This document shows, one piece after another, positions 24,336 to 36,625 of a stretch of 64,000 nucleotides of DNA. The DNA comes from Whalleya microplaca (taxonomy: Eukaryota > Ascomycota > Sordariomycetes > Xylariales > Xylariaceae). The notes beneath the pieces were generated by a model. The model did no database searches, was not told where the DNA came from, and saw nothing but the letters and a program-made list of their open reading frames with translations. Made by a program: the position numbers and the translations under genes. Position 1 is the stretch's first letter. Every line of letters begins with the position of its first letter. Location of the stretch: assembly GCA_022497155.1 (NCBI GenBank), contig MU385756.1:1-64000 (forward strand), in the 5' to 3' direction.

Positions 24336-27300
24336 TCATCCTTGCGTCTGCTCCTGCTCGCCGAACACAATCCGCCTCAAACTCTCCCTCTCACCGCTCT
24401 GCTCGCACATCGCCCTAAACAACCCGAATCCCCCTTCTTCCCCATCCTCACCCTCAACCCTGCGCTCCCACAACTCCCTCGGCGAGCCGTACTCAGCGAC
24501 CTTGCCATCGCTGAGCACGAGGATGCGGTCAAAATCCGCAATAGTACTGAGCCGATGCGCGATGACCAGCAACGTGCCGCCGCCGCGCGCGCCGCCGAAC
24601 TCCTCGCGGATGCTGCGCTGGATCAGCGCGTCGGTGCCCATGTCGACGGCGCTGGTCGCCTCGTCCAGCACCATGACCTTGGGGCGCGCGACGAGCGCGC
24701 GCGCCAGGCAGAGCAGCTGCCGCTGGCCCTGCGACAGGTTCAGGCCGCCCTCGGAGATGGGGGAGGTTAGGGAGGCGAAGATGTTCGTGTTCTTCTTCTT
24801 GGCCGCGGTCGTCGGGGTTATCGGGGTGTTGGGGGTAATCGGAGTGTTGGGGTTCGTGGGGATCAGTGTGCTGGAGGAGGACGACGAAGACAGGGAGGAA
24901 GCATTAGGGTTGTTAGGGTCGGAGGAGGGGATCAGGTGCACGCGCGCGAGCGCGTCGAACAGCTCCGCGTCGGTGTGGTTATCGAAGGGGTCGAGGTTCG
25001 AGCGCACGGAGCCGCTGAACAGCACGGGGTCCTGCGGTATGATGGCGAGGCGGCTGCGCAGGTCGTGCAGGCGGATCTTGGCGATGTCGAGCCCGTCGAT
25101 GTGGATGCTGCCCGACTGCGCCTCGAGGAAGCGGAAGAAGGCCAGCGTCAGCGACGACTTGCCCGCCCCCGTGCGCCCCACCACGCCCACGCGCTGGTTG
25201 CGCTCGATCGTGAAGGTCAGGCCCTTGAGCACGGGGGCCAGGTCCGATGCGTAGCTGACTACGAGGTCGTGGACTTCGACTCGCCCTTCGGTCGGCCAGG
25301 CTGCGGGTGGGCGCGCGCCCTCCAGGCTCTCGGTTGGGAGCTCGGTGTACTCTACGATGCGCTCTGCGGCGTTCATCTCGAGCTCGACGTTGGCGTAGTG
25401 GCGGACGGTCCACATTACTAGGCCATGCGTTAGTCTATTACAACATAGCACTTAAGAGAAGGAAGGAACTAGTGTTATCTTTGCACGAAATCCTTATACA
25501 TACCATGACCTGAGAATTCCAGCCCGAAGGCGAGAGCGAACCCAGCCAGCGCGGGGTCGATGTTGGGAACAAGCAGAATGATGATAGCAACGAAGGAAGC
25601 AAAGAAGCTGCCAACAACAGCCATGCGCCATCCCATCCAGCGGTTGAACAGCCACAGGTGCCAGGTCGCCACCGTCCAGTCGTCCAGCTTCTTGTACATA
25701 CGGTCGATGTACGTCTGGCTCTTATCAAACGATCGAATGGTCAACACACCAGTCAACGCCGAGCCGAACTGCTCGAAGACGGGGGACTTGGTAGTGGATT
25801 CGAGACGTTTGACCGGTCTCGCGCCGTGCAGGTACTGACGGGCGTAGAACCAGCAGATCAGGAGGAGCACAGCCGCCAAGGCGATGATGATAGGTGAGAC
25901 GAACAAGCCGGCGACCACCACACCCATCATGTTCAGGAACGAGCCGACCGCATAGCCGCATTGGTAGGCAAGATGCGTGTCAATGGAGTGGAAGTCAGCG
26001 GTGAACCGGTTCAGGATCCGGCCCACGGGCACCGTATCTAGCCACCTAAGAGGCGCCCGGAGGACCATGAAGTTGAGCTTGGCGAACAGCTGTCTCGAGG
26101 CGCGGACGGATCCGCGGAAGAGGTAGAACCACCGGGATGTCGATACGACAGCGTTGGCGATTGCGAGTAGGATGTAGATCCCTAGGTAGAACTCTAGACT
26201 GCCCTGCGACTTGACCGATGGTCGTGTTGTATTGTGCATAGTAGATTGTTGGGCGGTGAACTGGTATGTGTATGCCTCCATTTCGGCCTGGGCCTTGACG
26301 TGATGCTGCTCTTGATAGGATCCTGTCCATTCTCGTAGCCACACTATAGTATCTGGAGTCAGTATTTGTTTTTCGAGACAATTTCACCGAATTGCCTGAA
26401 GAAAGGCACCAACACAACTTATATCCCCTCAAAATATTCGAACGTATTTTGACACGTAAACCGTGCTCACGCACCATGCCAGAGGGGTTACAGAAAATGG
26501 CAGACTCACATGAACGTCCCACAATCAGGACCTGAACCGACAGGAAAATAATAACACAGCCCAGCCAATACAGCTTAGAGCCAGCGAACCGGAGATACGT
26601 CGAGTAGACCTTCCGCTTGATAGCGCCCTCTTCTCTCCCCTCTTCTTCCACAAATTTACGCGCTTTCGCCTTCGACGCGACCTTAGCAAGGGGCTCTCCA
26701 TCGGAGTTATCACCGCCGACCTGCGAAGCCTCCTCCGAGTTGACGGCGGTGTGCTCCTCGTCGTCTCGACTGCTCTCCTGCTGCTGCTGCTGCTGCTCGT
26801 GGCTCTTGATCTGCTGCAGGGTTCCGGCTTCCTCGAGGTCCGAGAGGAGCCCGGCGTTCAGCACGCGGCCCTCGCCCAGCTCGACGAGGTACTTCGTCGT
26901 GGGCTCGCACAGAGCTACGTGGTGGGTAACTAGGATTCTAGTCCGGCCGACACAGAGCTCGCCGTTGAGACATTCCTCGAGGATGTGGCGGCCGACATGG
27001 GCATCTACGGCGCTGAATATGTCGTCTAAGATAAGTAATCCGGCGCGACTGTAAATAGCTCGTGCGAGGCTATAAGAAGCAGGTCAGTAATCAGCCATGA
27101 AATACCCCTAAATACCTAGGATTATAATCACGTCGACGTAACAGCCATATGATAGCCAATCCTCATACCTCCCATGTCTTGATTGATAGTCTGGGGAAAT
27201 CATGACTTACGTAATACGCCACTTCTGTCCACCACTCAAATTAATACCATTGGCCCCAATCTCCGTATTCTCCCCATCAGAGAACATCTCCATATCCTTC

Positions 27301-29903
27301 GTCAGGGCGCAGACCTCAATAGTCTTATTATACCGGTACTGGTCGAAGGGCAGGCCGAACAGGATATTGTCCTTGAGCGTCGCGTTCTCGATCCACGGGA
27401 TCTGGGCCACGTAGGCGATGGCGCCCGGGATGATCCAGTTGCCCTTGTTCGCCTTGCTGTCGTGTCGCTCGTGCAGTCGCGGCGCGCGGGGCACGCTGAT
27501 GGAGCCGCCCAGGATGTCGACTTCGCCCAGGATCGCCGCGAGCATCAGGCTCTTGCCGCTGCCAGTCTTGCCGGATATGACGGAGAGTTCGCCCTTGGGG
27601 AAGGTGACGTTGATGTCGCGTAGGACGAACCGATCGGGGTCCTCATCTTCTTCTTCTTCATCGTTGTTGTTGTTGTTGTTGTTGTCCGAGGGCCACGCAA
27701 TCGACGCGTTGTCGAACGAGACCTCGTCTGCGTCCTTAGTGATCTTAGAGATCTCCGGTCCCCGTAAATACGCATCGATGCGTTTAATCGAGACCCAGGC
27801 GTCCAGGAGATCGGTTGTCAACTCCGGGATAATAGATAGCGTAACCTCGAGCGCCTTGAAAACACCCAAACTGACGAAGGCGACCGAGGGAGCCAGGGAA
27901 CCGTGTAATACGGCGTAGACGGCCAAAGAGACGGCTGCGAGCAGAATCGGACTCGACACCCAGCATCCTATGAGCATGCCGTCGTTCACGAAAGCGCTCC
28001 AGACGCATTTCAGTTCCCGTTCCCGGACCTCGTCAATCTTCTTCTCCCACTGGGGCTCGAGGGCGGAGAATTTGATCTGTCGGATCCCCTGCAGGGCTTC
28101 CGCGACGATTTCCATCTTCTCGTCTCGGACCTTCATCAGTCGATCCTGGGCGTCGGAATAGCGTTTCGAGAAGTACACGTTTATGGGCGTGATGGCGAGC
28201 ATGGTAGAGAAGCCTGCCAGCAAGGCCTTCCATCCCAGGAGGTTTAGGAGGAAGATTAACGAAACAATTAATTTGAACACGCTCTATATTTAACTCATAG
28301 TTAGCAAATACTGCTCTCAAACCAATTGAGAAGTTGTAAGTCATGTCTCCCGGTTTAACTTCAGGGGCATCTCGACTAAGCAAAGTAGCTCCTAGAACCT
28401 GCTGAATGGTAAAAAGGATGTAGAATACATACTCCAGGGCTGCAGTATTCAAAAGTCAGTATTCGCCCATTCTAAACAATCAAGCGGGTAACCCGGGTCA
28501 AAATACGCACAAATAATTATTAAAAGCTGCAAAGTCAGAAACTCGCTTCGCGTCTACACCAATCAGATTTACCGTGCTCTGTTTACTCTTCTTAACCTGC
28601 TCATCTTCATCCTCCTCGACCTCGTCGATTTCGGGCCTATCAGTATTAGAAGAGTCTCCCAGGGGCGCCGAAATATTAGGATCAGCTGCCTCGGAAGCGG
28701 CATTCTTCTTCTTCGCCTCCTTGACATCCTTGCGCCTCATCGACTTCTGGAAGATGAGCGCCGAGAGCTGCGAGCGCACGACGATGCAGAGCTGCGAATA
28801 CGACATCCAGAAGACGTGGGCCTCGACCCACGATTGCGCCAGGATCGCCACGGCGATCCAGATGACCCAGGCCCAGGCCTGGTAGCCGAGGGGCTCGTGG
28901 CCGTGGCGGCGCTCCAGGAGCCGCAGGAGCTGCAGGACGCAGTACTGCGGCGCGAAGTTGAGAATGGCCGAGATGAGCGTCAGGACCCACTGGGAGAGGA
29001 ACGTGAACTTGTGCGCGGCGATGACCGAGATCCAGAGCGGGCCCGTGAGCCCGCGGCACTCCCAATCGGTGGCGACCTCTCGCGCCCGCGTGTAGTGGTC
29101 CGGCCGGGGCAGGTCGACCAGGTCCAGGTTGTTCTTGAGGGCGGCCTTGCGGAGCACGTTGGCGGCCGGCCAGCTCCAGTTGAACCGCGACCACGCGGAC
29201 TCGGTGTAGAGGCGGTCGACGAGCGCGCCGTCGTGGAAGACGTCCGGCCGGCGCGGGATGGACAAGCTGGCGAAGCCGAGACAGACGATGGTGGCGATCT
29301 CCGCGGCGCGCGCGGCGAAAAGGCCGGCCTCGTCGTGTCTCAGCAGGCGGGCCGCGATCTTGTCGTCCTGGAACGCGAGCGTGGCGGCCAGGATTACACA
29401 GGACAGCATGGAATACAGGCCTAGGTCGTAAGCAGCAACCGAGTTCCTGGCAGACGCAATGCAGACGGCCTGCAGAGTCAAGAAAGCCTGTGCAACGCTT
29501 ATTAGCATTACCTATAATAAGATGGTAGAATATGATTGATGGGGGTCCCAGTTTTTATGTGTGTAACATGAAGCTTACTTACCCAGCTTATAACTACCAG
29601 CCAATTCTCTAAGAGAAGCTTATCCTCCGTCTCCAACGTCGACAGAGTCGAAAGCACGGAAACTGCTATCGAGATGCCAAGGCCGGCCACCGAGAAGAGC
29701 AGGATAAATGCCCGGGGCACCTTGGTGCTAAATGCCTTGACGGCCTCCGGTGTGCTTTTACCATCCTCATCTTCGTAGACTGGAGGGGTTGAACCCCGGT
29801 TACGCAGTTGAGTAACAAGGCTCACGACAGCAGGCACCGAGAGTGTGGTAACGATCCCCAGACCGATGGCAGAAGCCACAAGCAGTTCTGTCTGGTCAGA
29901 CAT
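24336..29903 (-). CDS. ABCC-type (MRP) ABC exporter
   Basis: Seven exons: 29903-29583, 29511-28511, 28439-28433, 28283-27211, 27069-26510, 26343-25504 and 25417-24336. Introns are 71, 71, 149, 141, 166 and 86 nt. The join is 4884 nt and encodes 1627 residues. An N-terminal membrane segment (TMD0-like) precedes TMD1-NBD1-TMD2-NBD2, the full MRP layout. NBD1 has Walker A GKTGSGKS (near 680), signature LSGGQK, Walker B LLILDD and a THH switch. NBD2 has Walker A GRTGAGKS (near 1347), signature LSQGQ, Walker B VMVLDE and IAHR. The Asp in place of Glu after Walker B of NBD1, beside a canonical NBD2, is usual for ABCC proteins. Such exporters move conjugates, drugs or bile-acid-like compounds across the vacuole or plasma membrane; the substrate is unknown. 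Odd features are the 7-nt exon 3, a run of Asn then acidic residues before NBD1, and a ~50-residue Ser/Asn/Pro/Thr insert inside NBD2. Confidence 0.93.
28433..28439 (-). other. 7-nt microexon of the ABC transporter gene
   Basis: CCCTGGA on the minus strand is flanked by a CTGCAG acceptor (with a CTGAC branch point upstream) and a GTATGT donor. It completes a Phe codon and adds Pro-Gly. The joined sequence reads NNYFPGSVFKL, matching the usual ABCC link between the VDAKRVSDF segment and the next membrane helix. Without it the frame breaks. Confidence 0.85.
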
Positions 29904-32900
29904 CTTGGCGAGTTGAGTTTGTTCGAGTTAAGCTCGGGGTGCTAAATCGAACTGAGACCTCGAGGTAGACCCCCCCCCCACTCACCAGCGCTCTAATGCA
30001 AACCACCAGTGAGCCAGTGGTGCTGATATTGGAAAGCGAATGACCGATGATAACTCCAAATTTGTTCAATTCAGGTCTAGAGCCATACGAACAAAAAAAG
30101 TATGCAAACAAGCTACCGAGACTACAGCCCGTAGCAGCAAGAAATACACGTAGAGAGCAAGGCGAAAAAAAGTCAGAACAAAGAAATGGGGACGTGCGTT
30201 GCACGTCATTCACTGGAAGTGTGACTGGAATGCGAAATTGCGGAAATCGAGAGCTCTACGCCGTCTAAGTTTGCCTTGTAGGTAGGCCGGTTGACTCATT
30301 GGAACGAAACTACTTACATACTAGCTTCCTTGCAGAGACCTACATGTTATGTATGTAGGAGCCTCCCGGCAGGAGGTTCCTAGACTGATTGTACCGACTT
30401 GGATAGCAGGTCAAATCCGATTCGCCAAAGCCAGATGCCTAATACGCAACCGTCTTTCCATCCGGAAGATGGTCGGTGTGGTTGAGAGCACACGGTGTAG
30501 GGGGGGTTGAACAACGGTAAAGCGACCCAGTAGTAGGAACGCGATGGCGGTTCTAGTGAAGATAGGTGGGGACTGCAAGTCTCCAATTGCTTGCATTAGT
30601 CAAGTCCAGGATTAGAAGGTCGAGCGAGGTGTGGTTGTTTGGGAGGCAGAGAGAGGTTGACATATGCAACAACATATCGCAGGTGTGTGTTAGTACATAT
30701 ATCAAGGCGGCCTGGGGTCCTCATCTATGTGGATTTGACGCACATCCCGCCATTGTAGGACATATGTACTATACACACGGAGTATCTCACTATAGCGAAC
30801 GATAACCGAAGACTTACAGCTGAAATACCACACTTGACAAAGAGCTCATCAGCTTACCTTACCTAACTCAAGATCTTACACACGAAACGATGAATAACTG
30901 CATGTGCCCTGGTGCCGTAATCTTCGGAGATCTTGCAGTGCGGGGGTTGCATGCGAGGTTAGTCCTAGATGCGATATGAAAGAGGCCGGATCCGGAGCTC
31001 ATCCTCAACCGCAGAGTCACAGAAATGGCGGAAGGGGTACAATGATTAACAACAAGGATTCCGAGTCAAAAGACAAACTCCGGCTCAACAGATTCCACGC
31101 TGGTGGTGTTCGATCCCAACGGCGGAGTGACATCCGACGTCGGATAAGTTGGCGGCCAAGTACATACATAGGTAGGTGCTAGGTAGTAGGTAGTATTCAA
31201 CTTCAAGGATTGTGTTCAGCGTGTGCTCGACAGGAATGTAAAAAGTAACTATAGTTTAGCATGTGGATGAGTTCGTGCTCGAATATCGGGTGCCTAGCTT
31301 CTCCAGACTGACAAGCTTAGCAATACTAAATGTATAGTAGTAGGTAGTGACGGAGTCGCAACCGAAGGACAGGGCCAATAATCGAGGACCACTGCCTCCT
31401 TACCTCGAGGCGTTGTGACTGCGTATCTGCAGACGCGGGTAGATTATGGAGATTATGGGCCTCATCACACCGCCTTGTGGTTGGAGGATTGAAGGTGAAT
31501 CCGCAGCTGACTTCAGCATGGGAAAGTAGCATTGCAAAATGACGTGCCGTCACGGCCAGTGAATGGTTGAAGAGGTCGGGTATCCGCCTCGTCCGCATAG
31601 GAGTCCGCATAGGAGGATTTATAAAAGTCGGAACTGACGCCGAAGTAAGCATAATTCGATGTTTCTTATTACAACGAAGGTTTCAGGATACTGGAAAAAG
31701 CTCAATGGGTCTCTTCCATGCACAATTTTTAGCTAATTACACTATGTAGGTACATACTTATAACCGAAACTGTACAGACGTATCATACTGAATTAGGAAC
31801 ATATGTCAGGCAATCATCAATCGAATCGACCGAGTTCTGGTGTAAGCCGCTCTCGGAAAAACATGTTACCGCTTGTAAGCCTTGACAGGCGGGCAGGGCG
31901 AGGTGGTTGGAACATTTTTAAGTTGAAGAGGCAACTAACTACCTAGGCAGCTAGGTAACTAACATATAGGGAGGTTGGTTTTACGGTTTTACGGTAATAC
32001 GGTTATCCTCGAACATGGTTGAGCACAGTTGGCAGTGATGGATGGAGTGATAGTTATCTATCTTCTATCTATGAGCTCGCCTACCTTGGCCAGCTGAGCA
32101 TGCAGCCACATTCACACCATAGGCTGCTTCAACTGTTGTTAAGCGATAAGGCTCTCATAGGCTCTCATAGGCTCTCGTAACGTTGTCGGCTATTATAGGC
32201 AACTTGTCAGATGTGCAATCCATGTGGCTAAAAAGAGGTAGGTTCTTAAGAGTCTAGTGCCAAGCGGTATCAATGCGAACGCTGCAACTATGTAAACCAC
32301 CAAATATAGAACTGGACTAAACCTCTTCTCTTGTCGCTGCCAGTTGAAGCAGCTCGTGAATGGGTTTCGCCTAGTAGAGTAATCAGAACGAGATAGGGGA
32401 TTGCCGTGGGTGGACTCAGGCCTTAACCCAGAGATGTATTTTCACAAACAAAGTTACTATGTAGTAGTAGATGGTATGGAAAATGCATGTGTTTGTAAAT
32501 TGAAGCTAGAAGGATTCCTAGCAATCCTGTGACACGAGAAACAGAGATAAGCTGTAAGTCAGGCAATTCCTCTATTAGTTACATGTAGTAGGTAGTTCAA
32601 CCCTCGAGCATTACATACGCATACTAGGTATGGATCATATACCCCATAAGTATGTACATACTTTGAACGTAAATTAATTGAATTGAGGAATTACTTACTT
32701 AGATAGGGATGCTCAAAAATGCATGTAGGTAATATCACTTGCTGGTAAAAGAGACAGAATGATCATAATATTAGGAGATCATGATAGGGTTGTTTCGCCG
32801 TGATAGACTACATACCTACATCCATCCCATAGTAGATATGTATGTACCTAGGTACATGTAGTATCCATCAAGGAGAAGATGGCCTGAAGATGGAACAATT

Positions 32901-33742
32901 AGGGGGCCTATTATTGGGCGGGGGACACTGGTGGGACGCCTGTAGGACGCCTGTAGGACGCGCTAAAACGCGAAAAAGTCCTTAACGTCGGGTCCTGTAA
33001 GCCATGCCGTACCTGGATACAGTATGTATGTACCTACATGTACCTGGATAACGTACCTAGACCTTAGCAGCTGTGTAAAGTATGTACATGTACATGTAGG
33101 TAATGGGGCAATGGCATGTATGTACATGTACCAATGAATGGCTTGATAACGATTACTTCAATGTTCCTACTAATTTCCAACGAACAAACGGATGATTGAT
33201 TGTCTCTTCAGTTTCCTTCCATCCCTCACAACTCCCAATAACTCTCATCACCAACAACTTGACCCAAAGGCGGTCCGATTAACAACTAACTCCATTGATT
33301 AGCTTGCCTCGTATTTAGGGGTCCATGCAAACCCACCACTAATAAGTCAGTACTAGATTAATATCTTTGACCTCGACCTTGAATTCGACTCCCTCTCATC
33401 AACCCTCACCCTCATCCTCACCCTCACTTCTCACCTTCATGCTGCCGAGTCAGTACCCGAGGCTTTGCACTTTCGAAGCTCCAGTCAGCAACACCCACCA
33501 CCCATTGGCAAAGTTTGTCTCACTCAACCTCGGGCAACAAGCCTTGCCTGTACTGTTACTTATCATCTGACAGCTCAATTAGTTCCCCGCGTCTCCTGTC
33601 ACCTTCCAGAGCGGGCGCTATTTAGAGCAGCCTTGCCTGCCAACAGCTTCGTCCTCGCCATTACGTCCGTCCCCATTACCACCTGATCCCTCCGACTCTC
33701 CCCCTTACTTCCCCCCCATATGTCTCGAGCCAAACCGTCACA
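29904..33742. other. Intergenic, 3.8 kb, divergent
   Basis: This lies between the ABC exporter (-) and CAF-1 (+). No convincing gene is present on either strand. It holds a C9 run at 29971-29979, TTTTACGG repeats near 31980-32000, three AGGCTCTC(A/G)T copies at 32150-32180, an 11-bp CTGTAGGACGC repeat at 32940-32962 and dense TACATGTA/GTATGTAC palindromes at 32830-33130. The last 170 bp before 33743 are pyrimidine-rich and likely carry the CAF-1 promoter and 5' UTR. Confidence 0.6.
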
Positions 33743-36099
33743 ATGAAGCCGACTCCTCATATTGTCAATTTTCATGACAAGAATGCGCCCATTTACTCGG
33801 TTCACTTCGAGCCTCCCCACGGCAAGGGCCGCTTAGCTACGGGAGGCGGGGACAACAATGTTCGCGTATGGAAGGTAGAAAGTGACGGCGAGGATCGCAG
33901 GGTCGACTACCTAGCAACCCTCGCCAAACACAGTCAAGCTGTCAACGTGGTTCGGTGGGCTCCCAAGGGCGAGACACTGGCGTCTGCCGGAGATGACGGG
34001 AATGTGATCCTGTGGGCCCCTAACGAAGGTCACGCCCCGACAAGCAACTTTGGAAACGAGGGTCTGGAAGACAAGGAATCATGGCGAACGAAACATATGT
34101 TTCGACCTACCGGGTCGGAGATATACGATCTAGCTTGGTCTCCGGATGCCACCTACTTCATAATCGGTAGTATGGATAATGTAGCCCGGATATACAATGC
34201 AGGCACAGGTGCGTAGTCGTCTGGTTCCTTTCCAAGTTTCTACACGCCGGTAAACTTACACCCCAAGCAGGTTCCCTGATACGACAAATTGCTGAACATA
34301 GTCATTACGTGCAAGGCGTTGCCTGGGACCCCCTGAACGAGTATATCGCGACTCAATCGTCGGATCGGTCCGTCCACATCTATTCACTCAAGACTAAAGA
34401 CGGTCAGTACACGTTGACTAGTCATGACGAGAAAACGACCAAGATTGCGAGCCATGCCAAGATGGATCTGCCTCCTAGCCGCATCTCGTCAAGCAGTCCT
34501 GCACCACCAGATATGGGATATCGTGCTCAACTTGCAGCTGCCGTCGACACGCCTAGCGCCTCCATTGGATCGCCAGTGCCGTCCACCCCGGGGACACCGC
34601 AATCCGTGCCCCTGCCTATGAACCCTCCGAGCGTTGTCAGTCATAGTAGACGGTCTTCGTTTTCATCAAGACGATCTGCATCTCCTGCGCCGTCATTGCC
34701 TCTGCCTGCGGTAATGCCGATTGAAAAGTCTCCAAAACCCAACTTTAGTATCAGTGCGGGAATGAAGAACGCAAGTCTTTACGCCAACGAGACCCTCACC
34801 TCTTTCTTTAGACGCTTGACTTTCACCCCAGATGGTAGCCTACTTCTGACCCCTGCTGGCCAATACCAAGTGCAACACCAGGCTGAAGGTTCTAAACCTA
34901 CGTATGAAGTTATTAATACCGTCTACATCTATACCCGTGGCGGTATCAACAAACCCCCTATTGCCCATCTTCCCGGCCACAAGAAGCCTTCGGTTGCCAT
35001 CAGATGCTCCCCGGCTATTTATACCCTCAGACAGTCCCCACCAGTCACCAAACATATCACAATCGACACGTCTTCAGCAGAAGAGCCTATTCCAGCTCTT
35101 CCTGAGCCCGTCTCGAGGCCATCCCCGGCTGTGATGGATCCTCCCCCACCCCCAACTTCTGCGGCACCCGAGCCCGAGAAGGCATCCACCCCGTCTAGGT
35201 CCTTGAATTTAGAGACGGGGCCATCGACACCTGGGCCTAAGCCAACATTCGCGCTACCATACCGCATGGTGTATGCTGTGGCGACGCAAGACTCCGTTCT
35301 CCTCTATGATACCCAACAAACCACACCTCTCTGCATCGTTAGTAACCTGCATTTAGCCACATTTACTGACCTTACTTGGTATGACTTATCCACCCCCCCC
35401 TGAAGTATTACAAATATCTAACTAGTCTGTCTGTATAGGTCGAGCGATGGCTTAACGCTTCTAATCTCTTCATCCGATGGTTTCTGCTCAACACTCTCCT
35501 TTACCCCAGGCGAGTTGGGCCAAGAGTACAAAGGCGAGCTAGCAGGCACGAAAAACGCCCCTCCCGCAAGCGCAGGAGGTCCCCCATCAGCCCAGGCAGC
35601 CACCGCCACCACCCCCATACCCACACCCACATCCGCCTTCGCGCCCCCCTCGCCCTTCCCCGGCGGCCACCAGCACCGCAACTCCGCCACCTCGTCCTCC
35701 TTCGCCGCGCCCTCCCCGCCGACGACGGCCTCCTTCGTGGGCAGCGCGCAGCAGCAGCGTCCCTCGTCGCCCGCGCGCTCGAACTCGACGTCCTCGATAG
35801 CGACGCAGGGCTCCGTGATGAACAACCCGCCGCTCATCGGCGGCAGCATCCCGAGCATCGCCGCCACCAACTCCGGCAAGGTCACCGGCGTCCCCATGCC
35901 CATCGCCACGCCGCCCGAGACGCCCGCCCCTTCTGCCCCCGCCAGTAGCAGCAATAACATCGCTGCCGGCGTCAAGCGCGACGCGGCGGCGGAGAACGAG
36001 AAGGATGAGAGTGGTGGTGGTGGTGGTGGTGGTGGTGGTGGGGACAGCCAGCCGAAGAAGCGGAGGATAGCGCCTACGCCCGTCACGGACTCGCGCTAG
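33743..36099 (+). CDS. CAC2: Chromatin assembly factor 1 p60 subunit (WD40)
   Basis: Three exons: 33743-34208, 34271-35378 and 35439-36099 (introns 62 and 60 nt). The join gives 744 residues. WD40 repeats begin at residue ~15 (APIYSVHFEP, then RLATGGGDNNVRVWKV) and continue with HSQAVNVVRWAPKGETLASAGDDG, EIYDLAWSPDATYFIIGSMD and HYVQGVAWDPLNEYIATQSSDR. This series is diagnostic of CAF-1 p60/Cac2. The complex deposits H3-H4 behind replication forks with PCNA, so the protein acts in the nucleus. A Ser/Pro-rich insert (residues ~240-330) sits inside the propeller. The C-terminal tail is Pro/Ala/Ser-rich, has a long Gly run, and ends with a basic KKRR segment, a possible NLS. The start ATG has context GTCACAATG and gives the expected N-terminus. 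The second splice restores a TW-SSDG junction that retention would truncate at 35401. Confidence 0.93.
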
Positions 36100-36586
36100 G
36101 TATCGCGTGTACGTGTACGTAGGTAGGTAGGTCGTAGGGGAGCAATGCGGCTGTATGTAGCAAGGCAAGGCAAGACAAGGCAAGGCAAGGCAAGGCGAGT
36201 GTTTGTTTGTATGGTTGGCTGGTATGGGGAGGAGAGGTGGGTTTTGCGCAAGGGGAGGGGAGAGGGACAAACGAAAATTCATTCGTTGGTTTGGCGGCGT
36301 TATGGATACCTATTGATTGATTGATTGATTGATTGGGCTTGGCACACTACTACTTTCCCGCATACCGCATACCGCATACCGCATACCGCATACCGCATAC
36401 CACACGCACATCGTTCAGTCTATGTAATCCGGTCTGGTCTGTGTTGGATCCGCGGGTAGGTAGATAGGCGGCTGGGAGGCAGATAGGCAGGCAAGGGGAA
36501 GAGAGGAGACGAGAGAGAAGAGAGGAGGAGAGAGGAGAGAAGAGGATAAATAAACGCTGGATCCCTCTCGCGAGTTTATTAGATAA

Positions 36587-36625
<39 letters not shown>

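Noticed and set aside
24237..25421. Long plus-strand frames across the ABC exporter
   Set aside because: They are antisense shadows of the GC-rich NBD2 exon. The minus strand carries all the ABC motifs.
28816..29424. 202-codon plus-strand frame in ABC exon 2
   Set aside because: It is an antisense shadow of a GC-rich membrane-domain exon, with composition typical of reverse-frame reading and no domain.
35418..36282. Minus-strand frames over the CAF-1 third exon
   Set aside because: They are reverse readings of a Gly/Pro/Ala-rich tail and microsatellites. The plus-strand splice join to the WD40 exons is convincing.
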